A DNA stretch of 35,535 nucleotides, from contig JBBRCX010000047.1 of the NCBI GenBank assembly GCA_038204465.1, positions 1-35,535 on the forward strand. The letters are read 5' to 3'. The stretch comes from JBBRCX01 sp038204465. Lineage in GTDB: Bacteria > Planctomycetota > Phycisphaerae > Tepidisphaerales > Tepidisphaeraceae. Below the pieces are notes generated by a model. The model was not told the origin of the DNA. It saw only the letters and a program-made list of their open reading frames with translations, and searched no databases. Position 1 is the first letter of the stretch, and every line of letters begins with the position of its first letter. A program made the position numbers and the translations under genes. Positions 15,261 to 23,372 of the stretch are shown here, piece by piece.

Positions 15261-16328
15261 TTACGTGACGCCGGCGGGTTCGAGGGCCTGGTTCCACTTC
15301 CTGGCCTGGCGGGTCTTCCAGCCGCCCTTGTGGTAAGCGTAGCCGACGATGAGCGGAACTGCGATCGTGGCTTCGCTGTAAACCATCTGCTCGAAGACGG
15401 TGTCGACCTTGCCCCAGCTGGAAGCTTCCTTCAGGGTGCTGCCCGACAATGCGCCGTCGCGCACATCGGCGACGGTCACCTGCACCGCATACTTGTGCAT
15501 GGGCGCTTCGTTGCCGAGGACTTCGGCGGCGACGACGATGTCCTGCGCGAAGTTCTTGGGGACGCCGCCGCCGATCATGAACAGACCCGTCTCGGCGTTC
15601 TTGATCTTGAGCTGCGTAAGCTCGTAAAAGTCCTTGACGCTATCGATGCTAACCGTGGGCGCATCACCTTTGGCGTGCTGGTGAGCGACGAGCCCGAAGC
15701 CGGCCGAGCAGTCGCTGAAGGCGGGGCAGAAGACCGGCACGTCCTTCTTGTACGCCTCGAGGACGATGCTGTCCTTTGTCTTGCCGTGCTTCTGGAGGTA
15801 GGCGCCCATCTCATGGATGAATTCGCGCGAGCTGTAAGGGCGCGGCTCCAGCTCATCGGCGATCTTCTGCGTCGTCTCGTCACAGATGCGCAGCTCGTCC
15901 TCATCAATGAGCGTGTCGTAGATGCGGTCGATGTGCAGGTCGCGCAGCGTGGCATCGTCGAAGAACGGGCTGCCAAGGTAGTGGCGGAAGCCGAGGCCTT
16001 CGAAGAAGTCCTGGTCAACGATGTTGGCGCCGGTGGAGACGATGGCATCCACCATGTTATTGCGGAGCATGTCGACGAAGACCTTCTTCAGCCCCGCGCT
16101 GATCAGCGAGCCGGCGAGGCAGAGGATCACCCCGCACTCCTTGTCGCGGAGCATCCGGTCATAGATGTCGGCGGCGCGGTGCAAATCGCGGGCGGAGAAG
16201 GCCATGTTCTGCATGGCCTCGACGATGGGCACGACGTTGTGCTTGGTCACGTCGATGTGCTCGATGGTTTTGGCCAGAAAATCTTTCTTGGTCGGAGCCT
16301 GGTGCTCCTTCGTCTTCTTGTTCGCCAC
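15261..16328 (-). CDS. Deoxyhypusine-synthase-family protein
   Basis: The 355-residue product aligns over its full length with eukaryotic deoxyhypusine synthase (about 369 residues). In eukaryotes that enzyme moves the aminobutyl group of spermidine onto eIF5A with NAD. The NAD-site segments SLISAGLKKVF and VSTGANIVDQDFFEGLG, the GLFMIGGGVPKN strand, and the active-site lysine K307 in EASSWGKVD are all present. Bacteria have no eIF5A, so bacterial members are thought to use a small polyamine acceptor, for instance in making homospermidine or spermidine. That assignment is family-level inference. The start is GTG 16328, six bases after a perfect AGGAGG. The gene has an unusually long leader with a foldable element and its own promoter candidate. 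Confidence 0.88.
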   Translation of the reverse strand: MANKKTKEHQAPTKKDFLAKTIEHIDVTKHNVVPIVEAMQNMAFSARDLHRAADIYDRMLRDKECGVILCLAGSLISAGLKKVFVDMLRNNMVDAIVSTGANIVDQDFFEGLGFRHYLGSPFFDDATLRDLHIDRIYDTLIDEDELRICDETTQKIADELEPRPYSSREFIHEMGAYLQKHGKTKDSIVLEAYKKDVPVFCPAFSDCSAGFGLVAHQHAKGDAPTVSIDSVKDFYELTQLKIKNAETGLFMIGGGVPKNFAQDIVVAAEVLGNEAPMHKYAVQVTVADVRDGALSGSTLKEASSWGKVDTVFEQMVYSEATIAVPLIVGYAYHKGGWKTRQARKWNQALEPAGVT

Positions 16329-16462
16329 TGTGGACCTCCTTTTAGGTCGTTGACTGCCTGAGAGGCGTCCCACTCTCTTGGAACGCTGAGCTGATTGATC
16401 CCGTCTCCGCGTTTGCGCCGCGTAACCGATCCGCCAGCTCGACGTTCCTGCCACAAACGAAG

Positions 16463-16529
16463 AAGCCACCGCAGGCCGCTACGGTGTGCTTCGTCGGGAA
16501 GCACCCGCCATTGCGGGCCGGGGTGGCTT
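16463..16529 (-). ncRNA. Candidate structured leader RNA (closed multi-branch fold) upstream of the deoxyhypusine-synthase homologue
   Basis: On the minus strand AAGCCACC (16529-16522) pairs perfectly with GGTGGCTT (16470-16463), closing a domain. Inside are two adjacent hairpins: CCCGC-aatg-GCGGG (16517-16504) and TGCTTC-ccgac-GAAGCA (16503-16487 region; the full 7-bp arm spans 16504-16486). About 17 unpaired or weakly paired bases remain (accgtagcggcctgc). A helix closing two hairpins at a junction is a typical riboswitch or cis-regulatory layout. The element begins a few bases after the predicted transcription start and 135 bases before the start codon. It matches no riboswitch class I recognise. 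Pairing was worked out by hand; no covariation is available. Confidence 0.4.
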
Positions 16530-16540
16530 TTACAAACACG

Positions 16541-16568
16541 ATTGTGAAGTATGTTACGCCAGAGTCAA
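16541..16568 (-). promoter_or_regulatory. Candidate promoter of the deoxyhypusine-synthase homologue
   Basis: On the minus strand TTGACT (16568-16563) is followed after 16 bases by CACAAT (16546-16541). This predicts a start near 16534 and a leader of about 205 nt before the GTG start. It lies 59 bases beyond the stop of the oxygenase gene, so the downstream gene can be transcribed on its own. Confidence 0.4.
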
Positions 16569-16626
16569 GCCGCGGTTCGATGCGGTTCGATGCGCGCTTG
16601 AATGTGTCGCGGCACTGAGCCCGACT

Positions 16627-17490
16627 TTAGAACGCTGTCGCCTTCTTTCGCTTGTCTTCTTCGGAGAGCGCTTCCCAGAACGGCGTGAAGAACTCGGTGC
16701 CGCAGGGCCCGCCGTCGGGGCTGACGCCGAAGGAGACGCTCCGGCCCGCGAAGTCCAGAGCAGGCTGGAACCACTTTGCGATGTGGCTCGAGCTGCGCGG
16801 AACGTAATGGCAGATGAACGAGCGGCGCCAGAGATCCTTCGTACGATTGGGCTGCGAGCCGTGAATCAGTTTTCCGGTGAAGAACAGCACGTCGCCCGGC
16901 TCCAGTTTCACCGGCACGGTCTCTACGCCGGTGGGCGGGCGCGTGAGGTGCGTTGTGAAACTCTCTGATGGATCGGCCAGCTCCGGGCACTTGACGTCCA
17001 TGTCGTGCGTGCCGGGCGCGACAAAGAGCCCGCCATTCTCCGGCAGGGAAGGATCGACGGCGATCCAGGCCGCGATGCAGGGGCCGGGCCGGGTCTGCAG
17101 GTAAAGTTCGTCCTGGTGAAACGCCTGGCCCTTGGCGCCGGGCGGCTTGAAGTAAAACATGCTCTGTACTGCAACGGGCTCATCACGGAGGATTGAACGG
17201 ATGATTCGAAAGATTCGGGGGTCGAGCAGCATCTGCCGGCACAGCGCGTTGAACCGGTGCGGGTGCACGATGCGCGGGAAATTCTTCAGCGGATCATCGG
17301 AGCTTCGGTCCGGCTCCCAGTATTCGGGGATCGGGTCGCCGGCGGAGATCTGCTTGAACACTTCGGAGAGCTGATCGATCTCGTCGCGATGGAACAAGTT
17401 GCGGACGATCACGAATCCGTCGCGGTCGTGAGATTTGAGCTGATCGTGGCTGAGGGAATCGAAATTAGTTTCAAGGGTGCTCGCTGACAT
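16627..17490 (-). CDS. Phytanoyl-CoA dioxygenase (PhyH)-family oxygenase
   Basis: This is a 287-residue Fe(II)/2-oxoglutarate oxygenase. The opening HDRDGFVIVRNLFHRDEIDQ is the standard PhyH start. The iron ligands are H125 and D127 (AFHQDELYL) and H210 (GKLIHGSQPNRT), and an Arg in the last block would bind 2-oxoglutarate. Typical family strands such as WIAVDPSLPENGGLFVAPGT and PGDVLFFTG are intact. It should hydroxylate an organic substrate in the cytoplasm, but the family is broad and the substrate cannot be named. ATG 17490 is used as the start; an ATG at 17517 is also in frame, and neither has a convincing ribosome site. The gene is divergent from the uracil-DNA glycosylase gene. Confidence 0.85.
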   Translation of the reverse strand: MSASTLETNFDSLSHDQLKSHDRDGFVIVRNLFHRDEIDQLSEVFKQISAGDPIPEYWEPDRSSDDPLKNFPRIVHPHRFNALCRQMLLDPRIFRIIRSILRDEPVAVQSMFYFKPPGAKGQAFHQDELYLQTRPGPCIAAWIAVDPSLPENGGLFVAPGTHDMDVKCPELADPSESFTTHLTRPPTGVETVPVKLEPGDVLFFTGKLIHGSQPNRTKDLWRRSFICHYVPRSSSHIAKWFQPALDFAGRSVSFGVSPDGGPCGTEFFTPFWEALSEEDKRKKATAF

Positions 17491-17603
17491 AAGTGAGAGT
17501 TTAGCTCCAAGGGGCATCGATGCTCAACGGATTCCTCCATTCTATGGCGCGCCAGGGGGGCGGCATTGCTGCAACAGAACCGGCTTGCTACGGTTATGGC
17601 GCG

Positions 17604-18479
17604 ATGGATAGCGGGACAAAAAATCGAGTGAGGCTGTGGCTGCGAAGCGAGAGGGCGTTCGGCCTTTCGGCGGTGCCGGCGCGGGGCGCGGATGAGGACG
17701 GCGTTTTCGACGATGCGGCGTCGAATGCGCCGCCGGCGGGGGAAGCGGAATTGTTTACAAGCAGTTGTGCCGCCGAAGCTTCCGATCTGCCGGAGTTGGC
17801 GGGAAGGATTGAGACGCCTGCAGGTGACCTGTCATTGCCGGAGGCAGACGCACCCGCGTTCAGCGCCCCTATCCTGACGTCCGAGCAGAAACGTGAGCGG
17901 CTCGTCGCGATGGATGACAAGGAGGTGCGCGGCTGCACCAAGTGCCGGCTCTGCGAGAAGCGCAGGAACACAGTCTTTGGGGTCGGGGACGCGGACGCGA
18001 AAATCTTTTTCATCGGAGAAGGGCCGGGAGAAAACGAAGACCGGCAGGGCGAACCGTTCGTTGGGCGCGCGGGCGAACTGCTCAACAAGATGATCGGCGC
18101 GATGGGGTTGAGGCGCGAGCAGGTTTATATCGCCAACATTGTGAAATGCCGTCCTCCGGGAAACCGTGAGCCGGCGCCAGATGAAGTCGCCACCTGTACG
18201 CCGTATCTCCAACGGCAACTCGAGATCATTCGTCCTGGTGTGATCGTGACCCTGGGACTTCCAGCGTCGAAATACATGCTACAGTCGAAGCTGTCGATGG
18301 GGAAGCTGCGCGGGCAATGGCACGAGTGGCGCGGGATCAAGTTGATGCCGACGTTTCATCCGGCCTACGTATTGCGGAAGCAGACCTACGAGACGCGAGC
18401 AGCGGTATGGAGTGATCTGAAGAAGGTGATGGCGGAGTTGAACCTTCCCACGCCGAGGTCAGGCGCTTCGGTACCATGA
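17604..18479 (+). CDS. Family-4 uracil-DNA glycosylase with an iron-sulfur cluster
   Basis: This 291-residue enzyme would remove uracil from DNA to start base-excision repair. Cluster cysteines are seen at C111/C114 (CTKCRLC), C182 (KCRPPGNREP) and C198 (ATCTPYL). Motif A is GEGPGENEDRQGEPFVGRAG (138 onward) and motif B is HPAYVLR (H252). Residues ~22-95 form an Ala/Pro/Glu-rich linker between a short N-terminal helix (MDSGTKNRVRLWLRSERAFG) and the catalytic domain, a layout usual for long family-4 enzymes. ATG 17604 is chosen because the N-terminal helix begins there; the frame stays open upstream to 17520 without homology. No strong ribosome site is visible. The gene stands alone, upstream of dnaA on the same strand. 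Confidence 0.92.
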   Translation: MDSGTKNRVRLWLRSERAFGLSAVPARGADEDGVFDDAASNAPPAGEAELFTSSCAAEASDLPELAGRIETPAGDLSLPEADAPAFSAPILTSEQKRERLVAMDDKEVRGCTKCRLCEKRRNTVFGVGDADAKIFFIGEGPGENEDRQGEPFVGRAGELLNKMIGAMGLRREQVYIANIVKCRPPGNREPAPDEVATCTPYLQRQLEIIRPGVIVTLGLPASKYMLQSKLSMGKLRGQWHEWRGIKLMPTFHPAYVLRKQTYETRAAVWSDLKKVMAELNLPTPRSGASVP

Positions 18480-18788
18480 CGGTGCTTTGGCTGCGTGCAA
18501 ATTTTCGAATGGATCAGACGCGGCGATTTTTTTCAGCGGGATCAGCAGCGGCGATTGGTGACCACCACAGACAGCGGGTGCCGGCCGAGGTCGCGTAGGA
18601 TTCATCGTTCCGCTTTTTTTCTCTGCGCGATGAATCTTTGTCGCGCCAAAAAAAGTTGTTTGCCGACGAGGCGGTTGCGCGGTAGTGTTCCGCGCTTTCC
18701 TGAAGCGAGCATTTTCCGGGCGCGGCGGTGACTCCGCCGTGTGACTGTTTTTTGAAGCCAGAGCCGATCCTTTTCGCCGAGTTCGCCA
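18480..18788. other. 309-bp dnaA upstream region with homopolymer runs and alternative inverted repeats
   Basis: There is no gene here. The region contains T7 (18531-18537 and 18614-18620), A7 (18648-18654) and T6 (18748-18753) runs, the two overlapping inverted repeats at 18599-18646, and a hairpin CGGCGG-tgact-CCGCCG at 18723-18739 followed eight bases later by T6, 36 bases before the dnaA ATG. No DnaA box (TTATCCACA type) was found on either strand, so there is no evidence that this is the origin. Confidence 0.6.
18599..18646 (+). promoter_or_regulatory. Two mutually exclusive inverted repeats upstream of dnaA
   Basis: GATTCATCG (18599-18607) pairs perfectly with CGATGAATC (18628-18636) across a 20-base pyrimidine-rich loop containing T7. 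The same right arm overlaps GCGCGA (18625-18630), which pairs with TCGCGC (18641-18646). Only one of the two stems can form at a time. The element lies 143 bases before dnaA and 120 bases after the glycosylase stop. It could be an operator, a terminator of the glycosylase gene, or a switch in the dnaA leader. Confidence 0.5.
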
Positions 18789-20165
18789 ATGACATCGATC
18801 CACCCGCCTCTCGCGCGAGAGGCAGCCGCTGGCGTGAAAACGCCGGGCTCCGCGCGGCGGAGCCCTGAAGTATTCGACGCCGCCGTTTGGCAAAAAATCC
18901 TTCACACCGTGCGCGCGCAGCATCCGAGCCTGAACCGAGTGTGGTTCGATCAGATGACGCCGCGGCAACTCACCAACGGCGTTATCCAGGTGACAGTCGC
19001 GACGGCAGCGCAGCTCAACTTCTGCCAGAGCCAGTGCCAGCAGCCCTTTACGTCTGGTGCACAGGCGGTGACGGGCCGACTGGTGGCGGTGAGCTTCCAC
19101 TGCGAGAACCTGCCGCGCGGGGGCGTTTTCAACGAGGGGGATCAGCCGCTCCCGTTGAACCCCGATTACACGTTCGAGAACTTCGTTACTGGCCCATGCA
19201 ACCGCCTCCCGCACGCCGCCTCGGTAGCGGTAGCGGAGCAGCCGGGCCAGGCCTACAACCCCTTGTTCATTCATGGCGGCGTAGGGCTGGGCAAGTCGCA
19301 CCTGTTGCAGGCGATCAGCCAGACGGTGCTGGAGAAGCGCGACGATGCGCGGATCCTGTACCTCTCGTGTGACTCGTTCATCAATCAGTTCATCACTGCG
19401 GTTGAGACCGGCGACATGAATCAGTTTCGCCACCGCTACCGCCACGTGGACCTGCTGGTGATTGACGACATCCATTTCCTCGCCGGCCGAGACCGCACTC
19501 AGGAGGAATTCTTTCACACGTTCAACACGCTGTACCAGCAGCACAAGCAGATCATCCTGTCGGCCGACTGCCCCCCGAGCGAAATCCCGGAGCTGGAGGA
19601 GCGGCTCGTGAGCCGTTTCAACTGGGGTCTGGTCGCGCGGATCGAGAAGCCGTGCTACGAGACGCGGGTGGCGATCCTGCAGAAGAAGGCGCGAATGCGC
19701 GGCCTGACCTTGCCGGAAGACGTCGTCTGCTACATCGCGGCCAAGGTGGAGAACAACACCCGTGAGCTGGAGGGCGCAATTACGAAGATCCAGGGACTTG
19801 GGCTGCTGCAGCAGGGGAACATCGACCTGGAGCTTGCGAAAAGCGCGCTGGGTGAGACGAGCACCCCGGAGCAGCGGCGGATCACGATTCAGCAGATCCT
19901 TGACGCCGTGACCAAGTACTACAACGTGCGCCTCAGCGACCTGCAGAGCAAGAGGCGCCACAAGAGCGTCGCGTTCCCGCGCCAGGTGTGCATGTACCTG
20001 GCCCGGCGGCATACGCGCTACAGCCTGGAAGAGATCGGCGGCTACTTTGGTGGGCGCGATCACACGACGGTGCTGCACGCGGTCCGGACGGTCGGGCAGG
20101 ATGTGAAGGACGACCGGCAGATTGCGGAGCAGCTGACGCAGCTTGAGACGCAGCTAACGGGGTAG
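18789..20165 (+). CDS. dnaA: Replication initiator DnaA
   Basis: The 458-residue protein is a complete DnaA, the AAA+ ATPase that binds and opens the chromosomal origin. Domain I is at about 28-105, with a very short domain II. Domain III carries Walker A GGVGLGKS (163-170), Walker B LLVIDDIHF (222-230) and the arginine-finger box SRFNWG (275-280). Domain IV ends with the DNA-binding signature GGRDHTTV (421-428). Arg usage and length are ordinary. ATG 18789 is taken as the start without a clear ribosome site. No dnaN, recF or gyrB follows; the next gene is a convergent TIM-barrel-like protein, so the classical origin cluster is broken up here. Confidence 0.95.
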   Translation: MTSIHPPLAREAAAGVKTPGSARRSPEVFDAAVWQKILHTVRAQHPSLNRVWFDQMTPRQLTNGVIQVTVATAAQLNFCQSQCQQPFTSGAQAVTGRLVAVSFHCENLPRGGVFNEGDQPLPLNPDYTFENFVTGPCNRLPHAASVAVAEQPGQAYNPLFIHGGVGLGKSHLLQAISQTVLEKRDDARILYLSCDSFINQFITAVETGDMNQFRHRYRHVDLLVIDDIHFLAGRDRTQEEFFHTFNTLYQQHKQIILSADCPPSEIPELEERLVSRFNWGLVARIEKPCYETRVAILQKKARMRGLTLPEDVVCYIAAKVENNTRELEGAITKIQGLGLLQQGNIDLELAKSALGETSTPEQRRITIQQILDAVTKYYNVRLSDLQSKRRHKSVAFPRQVCMYLARRHTRYSLEEIGGYFGGRDHTTVLHAVRTVGQDVKDDRQIAEQLTQLETQLTG

Positions 20166-20250
20166 GTGGTAGCTGCGTGATTGTTCTTAGCCGCCTGGAT
20201 TGAGCACTCCATTTCGAAGTCGTTCGCGGGGGCGGGAGTCCGTGCCTCTC

Positions 20251-21780
20251 TTACTGCTGAATCTCGAGCAATTCTTCGACGCGTTCGTGCGCGTCATCCT
20301 CGTGGAGGATCCCGCGCGCTGACAATTCCTTTGCTGTGTGGCTGGCAAGCACAGAAGCATCGCTCGATTGCTTCTTGAGCCAGATCTTGAGCGGCTCAGA
20401 GAGGGCGACCGGGGTGTAGCTCCAGCGAAATTCGGCGGGCCCTGCGCCATCGAACGCCCAGCGGTGAACGTTCCACCAATCCACGGCGCCGGCTATAGCG
20501 TCCGCGAGACGGGCTGGAACGCAAGCGGGCGACTCACAGGCCTTCAACACGCGCAAGCGTGATTCCACAAGCTTGGCGAGTAATTCCAGATAAAGCCGAG
20601 GGCCTCCGGGAATGTGCCCCGAAGCTTCGGAGTTCAGCTCTGTTTCCCGCAGGCGCTCGGGCAGGTCGGCAGGAATTTCGTGGAGCGGAAGTCGCAGGCA
20701 TTGCCACGCCGGCGAGAGCAGCGCGGACGGACCGCCGAAGAATTCGGAACAGTCGTCGAGCACTCGTCCGTCCGGTTCATCGAGGTAGTCTGGGTCCCAT
20801 GCCGCTCGGGCGAACAGATAGAGATTGGGCAGGACCATCACCGGTTGCTGCGCGTTGGCGAAACAGCCGCGGCAAGTCCGGGCATGTTTTAATTCCTGGC
20901 GCATGGCGCCGCGAATGAGGTCGAACTGTATGACGGCCGCGGGCGGAGTCGGCTCAAACTCGACGACTTCGTAGAACAGAAGCACCGAGCGATCGATCAG
21001 ATTCGCGCGCTCGGCGAGTTCGATGTTGGTTCGTCCATTGGCCCAACCTTCGCGATGGCTGCGCCCACAAAGGATCTCCCAGGGCCCGCGCATCCCACGC
21101 TTCAATTCCAGCAGGACCGGGGCGGTAAGCGGCTCCAGGGGCTCTTTCCAGACCCCATTTTTTTCCCAATCGGCGCCCCATCCGGCCCACAGCCAGGGGA
21201 CGATCTTCTGACGCTTTGCGTGCGTGCCAATGCGCGCGATGGTGTCGTGGTCAGCTTCCAGCACGCGCAGGAAATCAACCGGAGCGGCGCCGGGATAACC
21301 GCCGGGATCGCCATCGATGGTGACGTAGGCATCGGCGTTGTTGACGATCTTCTGCAGGGCTGCGCGGTGTGCGAGGTACGGATCGCGCTGCATCGGATTG
21401 TCGAGACGCACTGGTTGTGCGAACGGCATGAGATGACGCTTCGCGAGCGGCTGGCTGGCGATTTCGGGTCGCGTGGTCAGATTCGCACATTGGGTCAGCC
21501 AGCAGGCCAGCCCTTGTTGCTGGGCATCGCCAATGACTTCTCGAAAGCGGGCGAGGTCCTCCGCGTCGCGCGTTGACAGGGGCGGGGGAACGCTTTCCAT
21601 CATCGGCCAGAGCATGACGGTGTCGAAGCCGAGTCGAGCAAGCAGCGCGAACATGCTGTCGTAGTCGCTGCGAGTCCACGTCCGCACCGCAAAGGGGTAG
21701 GCGTACTCCCAGCCGGCGTGAAGGTAGAAACCTCGGTGGGCGAAGGCGGGTTGGCCAGGCCATGCGCGAGCGCTCGTCAT
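20251..21780 (-). CDS. TIM-barrel-like, possible glycosidase-related protein of unknown function
   Basis: The 509-residue product has no signal peptide. The N-terminal part reads like a (beta/alpha)8 barrel: FAHRGFYLHAGWEYAYPFAV, LLARLGFDTVMLWPMMES, the helix DLARFREVIGDAQQQGLACW, DAYVTIDGDPGGYPG and KIVPWLWAGWGADW. These are arranged as in glycoside-hydrolase families that act on uronides or hexosamines. A catalytic pair cannot be assigned with confidence; D-G-D after VTI is the best acidic cluster. The C-terminal ~150 residues are helical (ARLADAIAGAVDWWNVHRWA). A Cys-containing stretch (HARTCRGCFANAQQP) lies between. It converges with dnaA and is divergent from mgtE, 98 bases away. The function is not established. 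Confidence 0.6.
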   Translation of the reverse strand: MTSARAWPGQPAFAHRGFYLHAGWEYAYPFAVRTWTRSDYDSMFALLARLGFDTVMLWPMMESVPPPLSTRDAEDLARFREVIGDAQQQGLACWLTQCANLTTRPEIASQPLAKRHLMPFAQPVRLDNPMQRDPYLAHRAALQKIVNNADAYVTIDGDPGGYPGAAPVDFLRVLEADHDTIARIGTHAKRQKIVPWLWAGWGADWEKNGVWKEPLEPLTAPVLLELKRGMRGPWEILCGRSHREGWANGRTNIELAERANLIDRSVLLFYEVVEFEPTPPAAVIQFDLIRGAMRQELKHARTCRGCFANAQQPVMVLPNLYLFARAAWDPDYLDEPDGRVLDDCSEFFGGPSALLSPAWQCLRLPLHEIPADLPERLRETELNSEASGHIPGGPRLYLELLAKLVESRLRVLKACESPACVPARLADAIAGAVDWWNVHRWAFDGAGPAEFRWSYTPVALSEPLKIWLKKQSSDASVLASHTAKELSARGILHEDDAHERVEELLEIQQ

Positions 21781-21878
21781 GCGGCAAACTATAACGTCCG
21801 CGCGTGGTGGTTCGCTGCTCGGGAAGTTTGTGCCGGGCGTATGCGGCGGGCGCGAGCGGCGGTAAATTGCTTCCCACT

Positions 21879-23315
21879 ATGATCGGACACGTCCTTCAAG
21901 CGGACCTGGAAGAGTTGATCGAAGGCAAGAACTGGGACGAGCTGCGCGAAGGGCTGGCGGGCCTGGACCCCTCGGACATCGCGGAGCTGGTGACGGACCT
22001 TCCGCCGGAGGAGCAGGGCGTTATCTTCCGCGTGCTGCCGCGCGATCTGGCAGCGCGCACATTCGAGTATCTCCCGCTGCCGCGGCAGGAGGAGTTGGCG
22101 CGCTCGCTCTCGAACGCCGAGGTGCATGCGATCCTGAACGAGATGACGCCGGACGATCGCACCCGTCTGCTGGAGGAGCTTCCGGCGGAGGCGACGCGGC
22201 GGCTGCTGGAGACGCTTTCGCCCGACGAGCTGAAGTCGGCCCGGCAGTTGCTCGGGTATCCCGAACAGACCGCGGGCCGCTACATGACGCCGGAATACGT
22301 GGCCCTGCGCCCTGACATCACCGCGCGCGAGGCGCTCGAGCAGGTGCGGACCGTTGGGCGGGGGAAGGAAACGCTTTCGGTGCTCTACCTCGTCGATGAT
22401 CGCGGAAAGCTGCTGGAAGACCTGAGGCTCGGTGCGCTGGTGCTGGCCGAGCCTGACATGAAGGTAGCGGATATCGAAGACCGTCCATTGGTCTCGATCC
22501 CCGCGACCATGAACGGAAGCGAGGTCGTGGCGGAATTCGAGAAGTACGATCGCACCGCGTTGCCGGTGGTGGATTCGGAAGGGCACATGCTCGGGATCAT
22601 CACGCACGACGACGTGCTGGAATTCGCCGAGCGGCGGGCGACGCAGGAGATCCAGAAGCTCGGCGGCTCCGAGGCGCTGGACGCGCCGTATCTCGACGTC
22701 GGCTTCTGGGCGATGGTCCGCAAGCGCGGCGGCTGGCTGAGCGCGCTATTCCTGGGCGAAATGCTCACGGCGACGGCGATGGGTTACTTCCAGAGCGAAA
22801 TCGAGCGGGCGGCGGTGGTCGCGTTGTTCGTGCCGCTGATCATCTCCTCGGGCGGCAATTCCGGCTCGCAGGGCACGTCGCTCATCATCCGGTCGCTGGC
22901 GCTGAAGGAATTGCGCCTGCGCGACTGGTATCGCGTCTTCGGGCGGGAGCTTCGCACAGGACTGGCGCTGGGAACGCTGTTGGGCTGCGTCGGATTTCTG
23001 CGCATCGGCGTGTGGCAATATCTTTCGCAGCGCTCCCATATTGGTCATTTTTTCCGCCCGGAGACGGCGAGCGGACTTTCCTCCACCGCGTATGGTCAAC
23101 ACTGGGCGCTGCTCGGGCTGACCGTGCTTCTGTCACTGATCGGCGTGGTGACGTGGGGAACGCTGGCCGGCTCGATGCTGCCTTTCCTGATTCGCAAGCT
23201 CGGGTTCGATCCTGCAACCTCTTCAGCGCCGTTCGTCGCGACGCTGGTGGACGTGACGGGCCTGTGCATCTACTTCCTCGTGGCGCTGACGGTGCTTCAT
23301 GGAACGCTGCTGTAG
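21879..23315 (+). CDS. mgtE: MgtE-family magnesium transporter
   Basis: The 478-residue product is a full MgtE, a dimeric Mg2+ channel of the inner membrane gated by cytoplasmic Mg2+. In order come the N domain of alpha-superhelical repeats (about 1-125; LDPSDIAELVTDLPPEEQGV), two CBS domains (about 130-255; GRYMTPEYVALRPDITAREA and GIITHDDVLEFAE) and five membrane helices from about 285. The channel signature SGGNSGSQGTSLIIRSLAL follows the second helix region, and the last helix contains PFVATLVDVTGLCIYFLVAL. ATG 21879 is preferred; the in-frame extension to 21804 has no family homology. The short divergent region to the TIM-barrel gene contains no recognisable Mg2+ riboswitch. Confidence 0.95.
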   Translation: MIGHVLQADLEELIEGKNWDELREGLAGLDPSDIAELVTDLPPEEQGVIFRVLPRDLAARTFEYLPLPRQEELARSLSNAEVHAILNEMTPDDRTRLLEELPAEATRRLLETLSPDELKSARQLLGYPEQTAGRYMTPEYVALRPDITAREALEQVRTVGRGKETLSVLYLVDDRGKLLEDLRLGALVLAEPDMKVADIEDRPLVSIPATMNGSEVVAEFEKYDRTALPVVDSEGHMLGIITHDDVLEFAERRATQEIQKLGGSEALDAPYLDVGFWAMVRKRGGWLSALFLGEMLTATAMGYFQSEIERAAVVALFVPLIISSGGNSGSQGTSLIIRSLALKELRLRDWYRVFGRELRTGLALGTLLGCVGFLRIGVWQYLSQRSHIGHFFRPETASGLSSTAYGQHWALLGLTVLLSLIGVVTWGTLAGSMLPFLIRKLGFDPATSSAPFVATLVDVTGLCIYFLVALTVLHGTLL

Positions 23316-23372
23316 TCGCGGTGAGGATCAGGTCCGGTTTGAAATCCTTGGCGGCGGGCCAACAATTGGCGT

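Noticed and set aside
16350..16385. ctctcaggca in the leader of the deoxyhypusine-synthase homologue recalls the conserved end of a glycine riboswitch.
   Set aside because: The rest of the glycine aptamer core is not present, and the match is explained by a small local hairpin (GAGAG...CTCTC).
18480..18788. Chromosome origin next to dnaA.
   Set aside because: No DnaA boxes or clear AT-rich unwinding region were found; homopolymer runs alone are not enough.
21781..21878. Magnesium riboswitch (M-box or ykoK) upstream of mgtE.
   Set aside because: The divergent gap is only 98 bases and shows none of the conserved stems.
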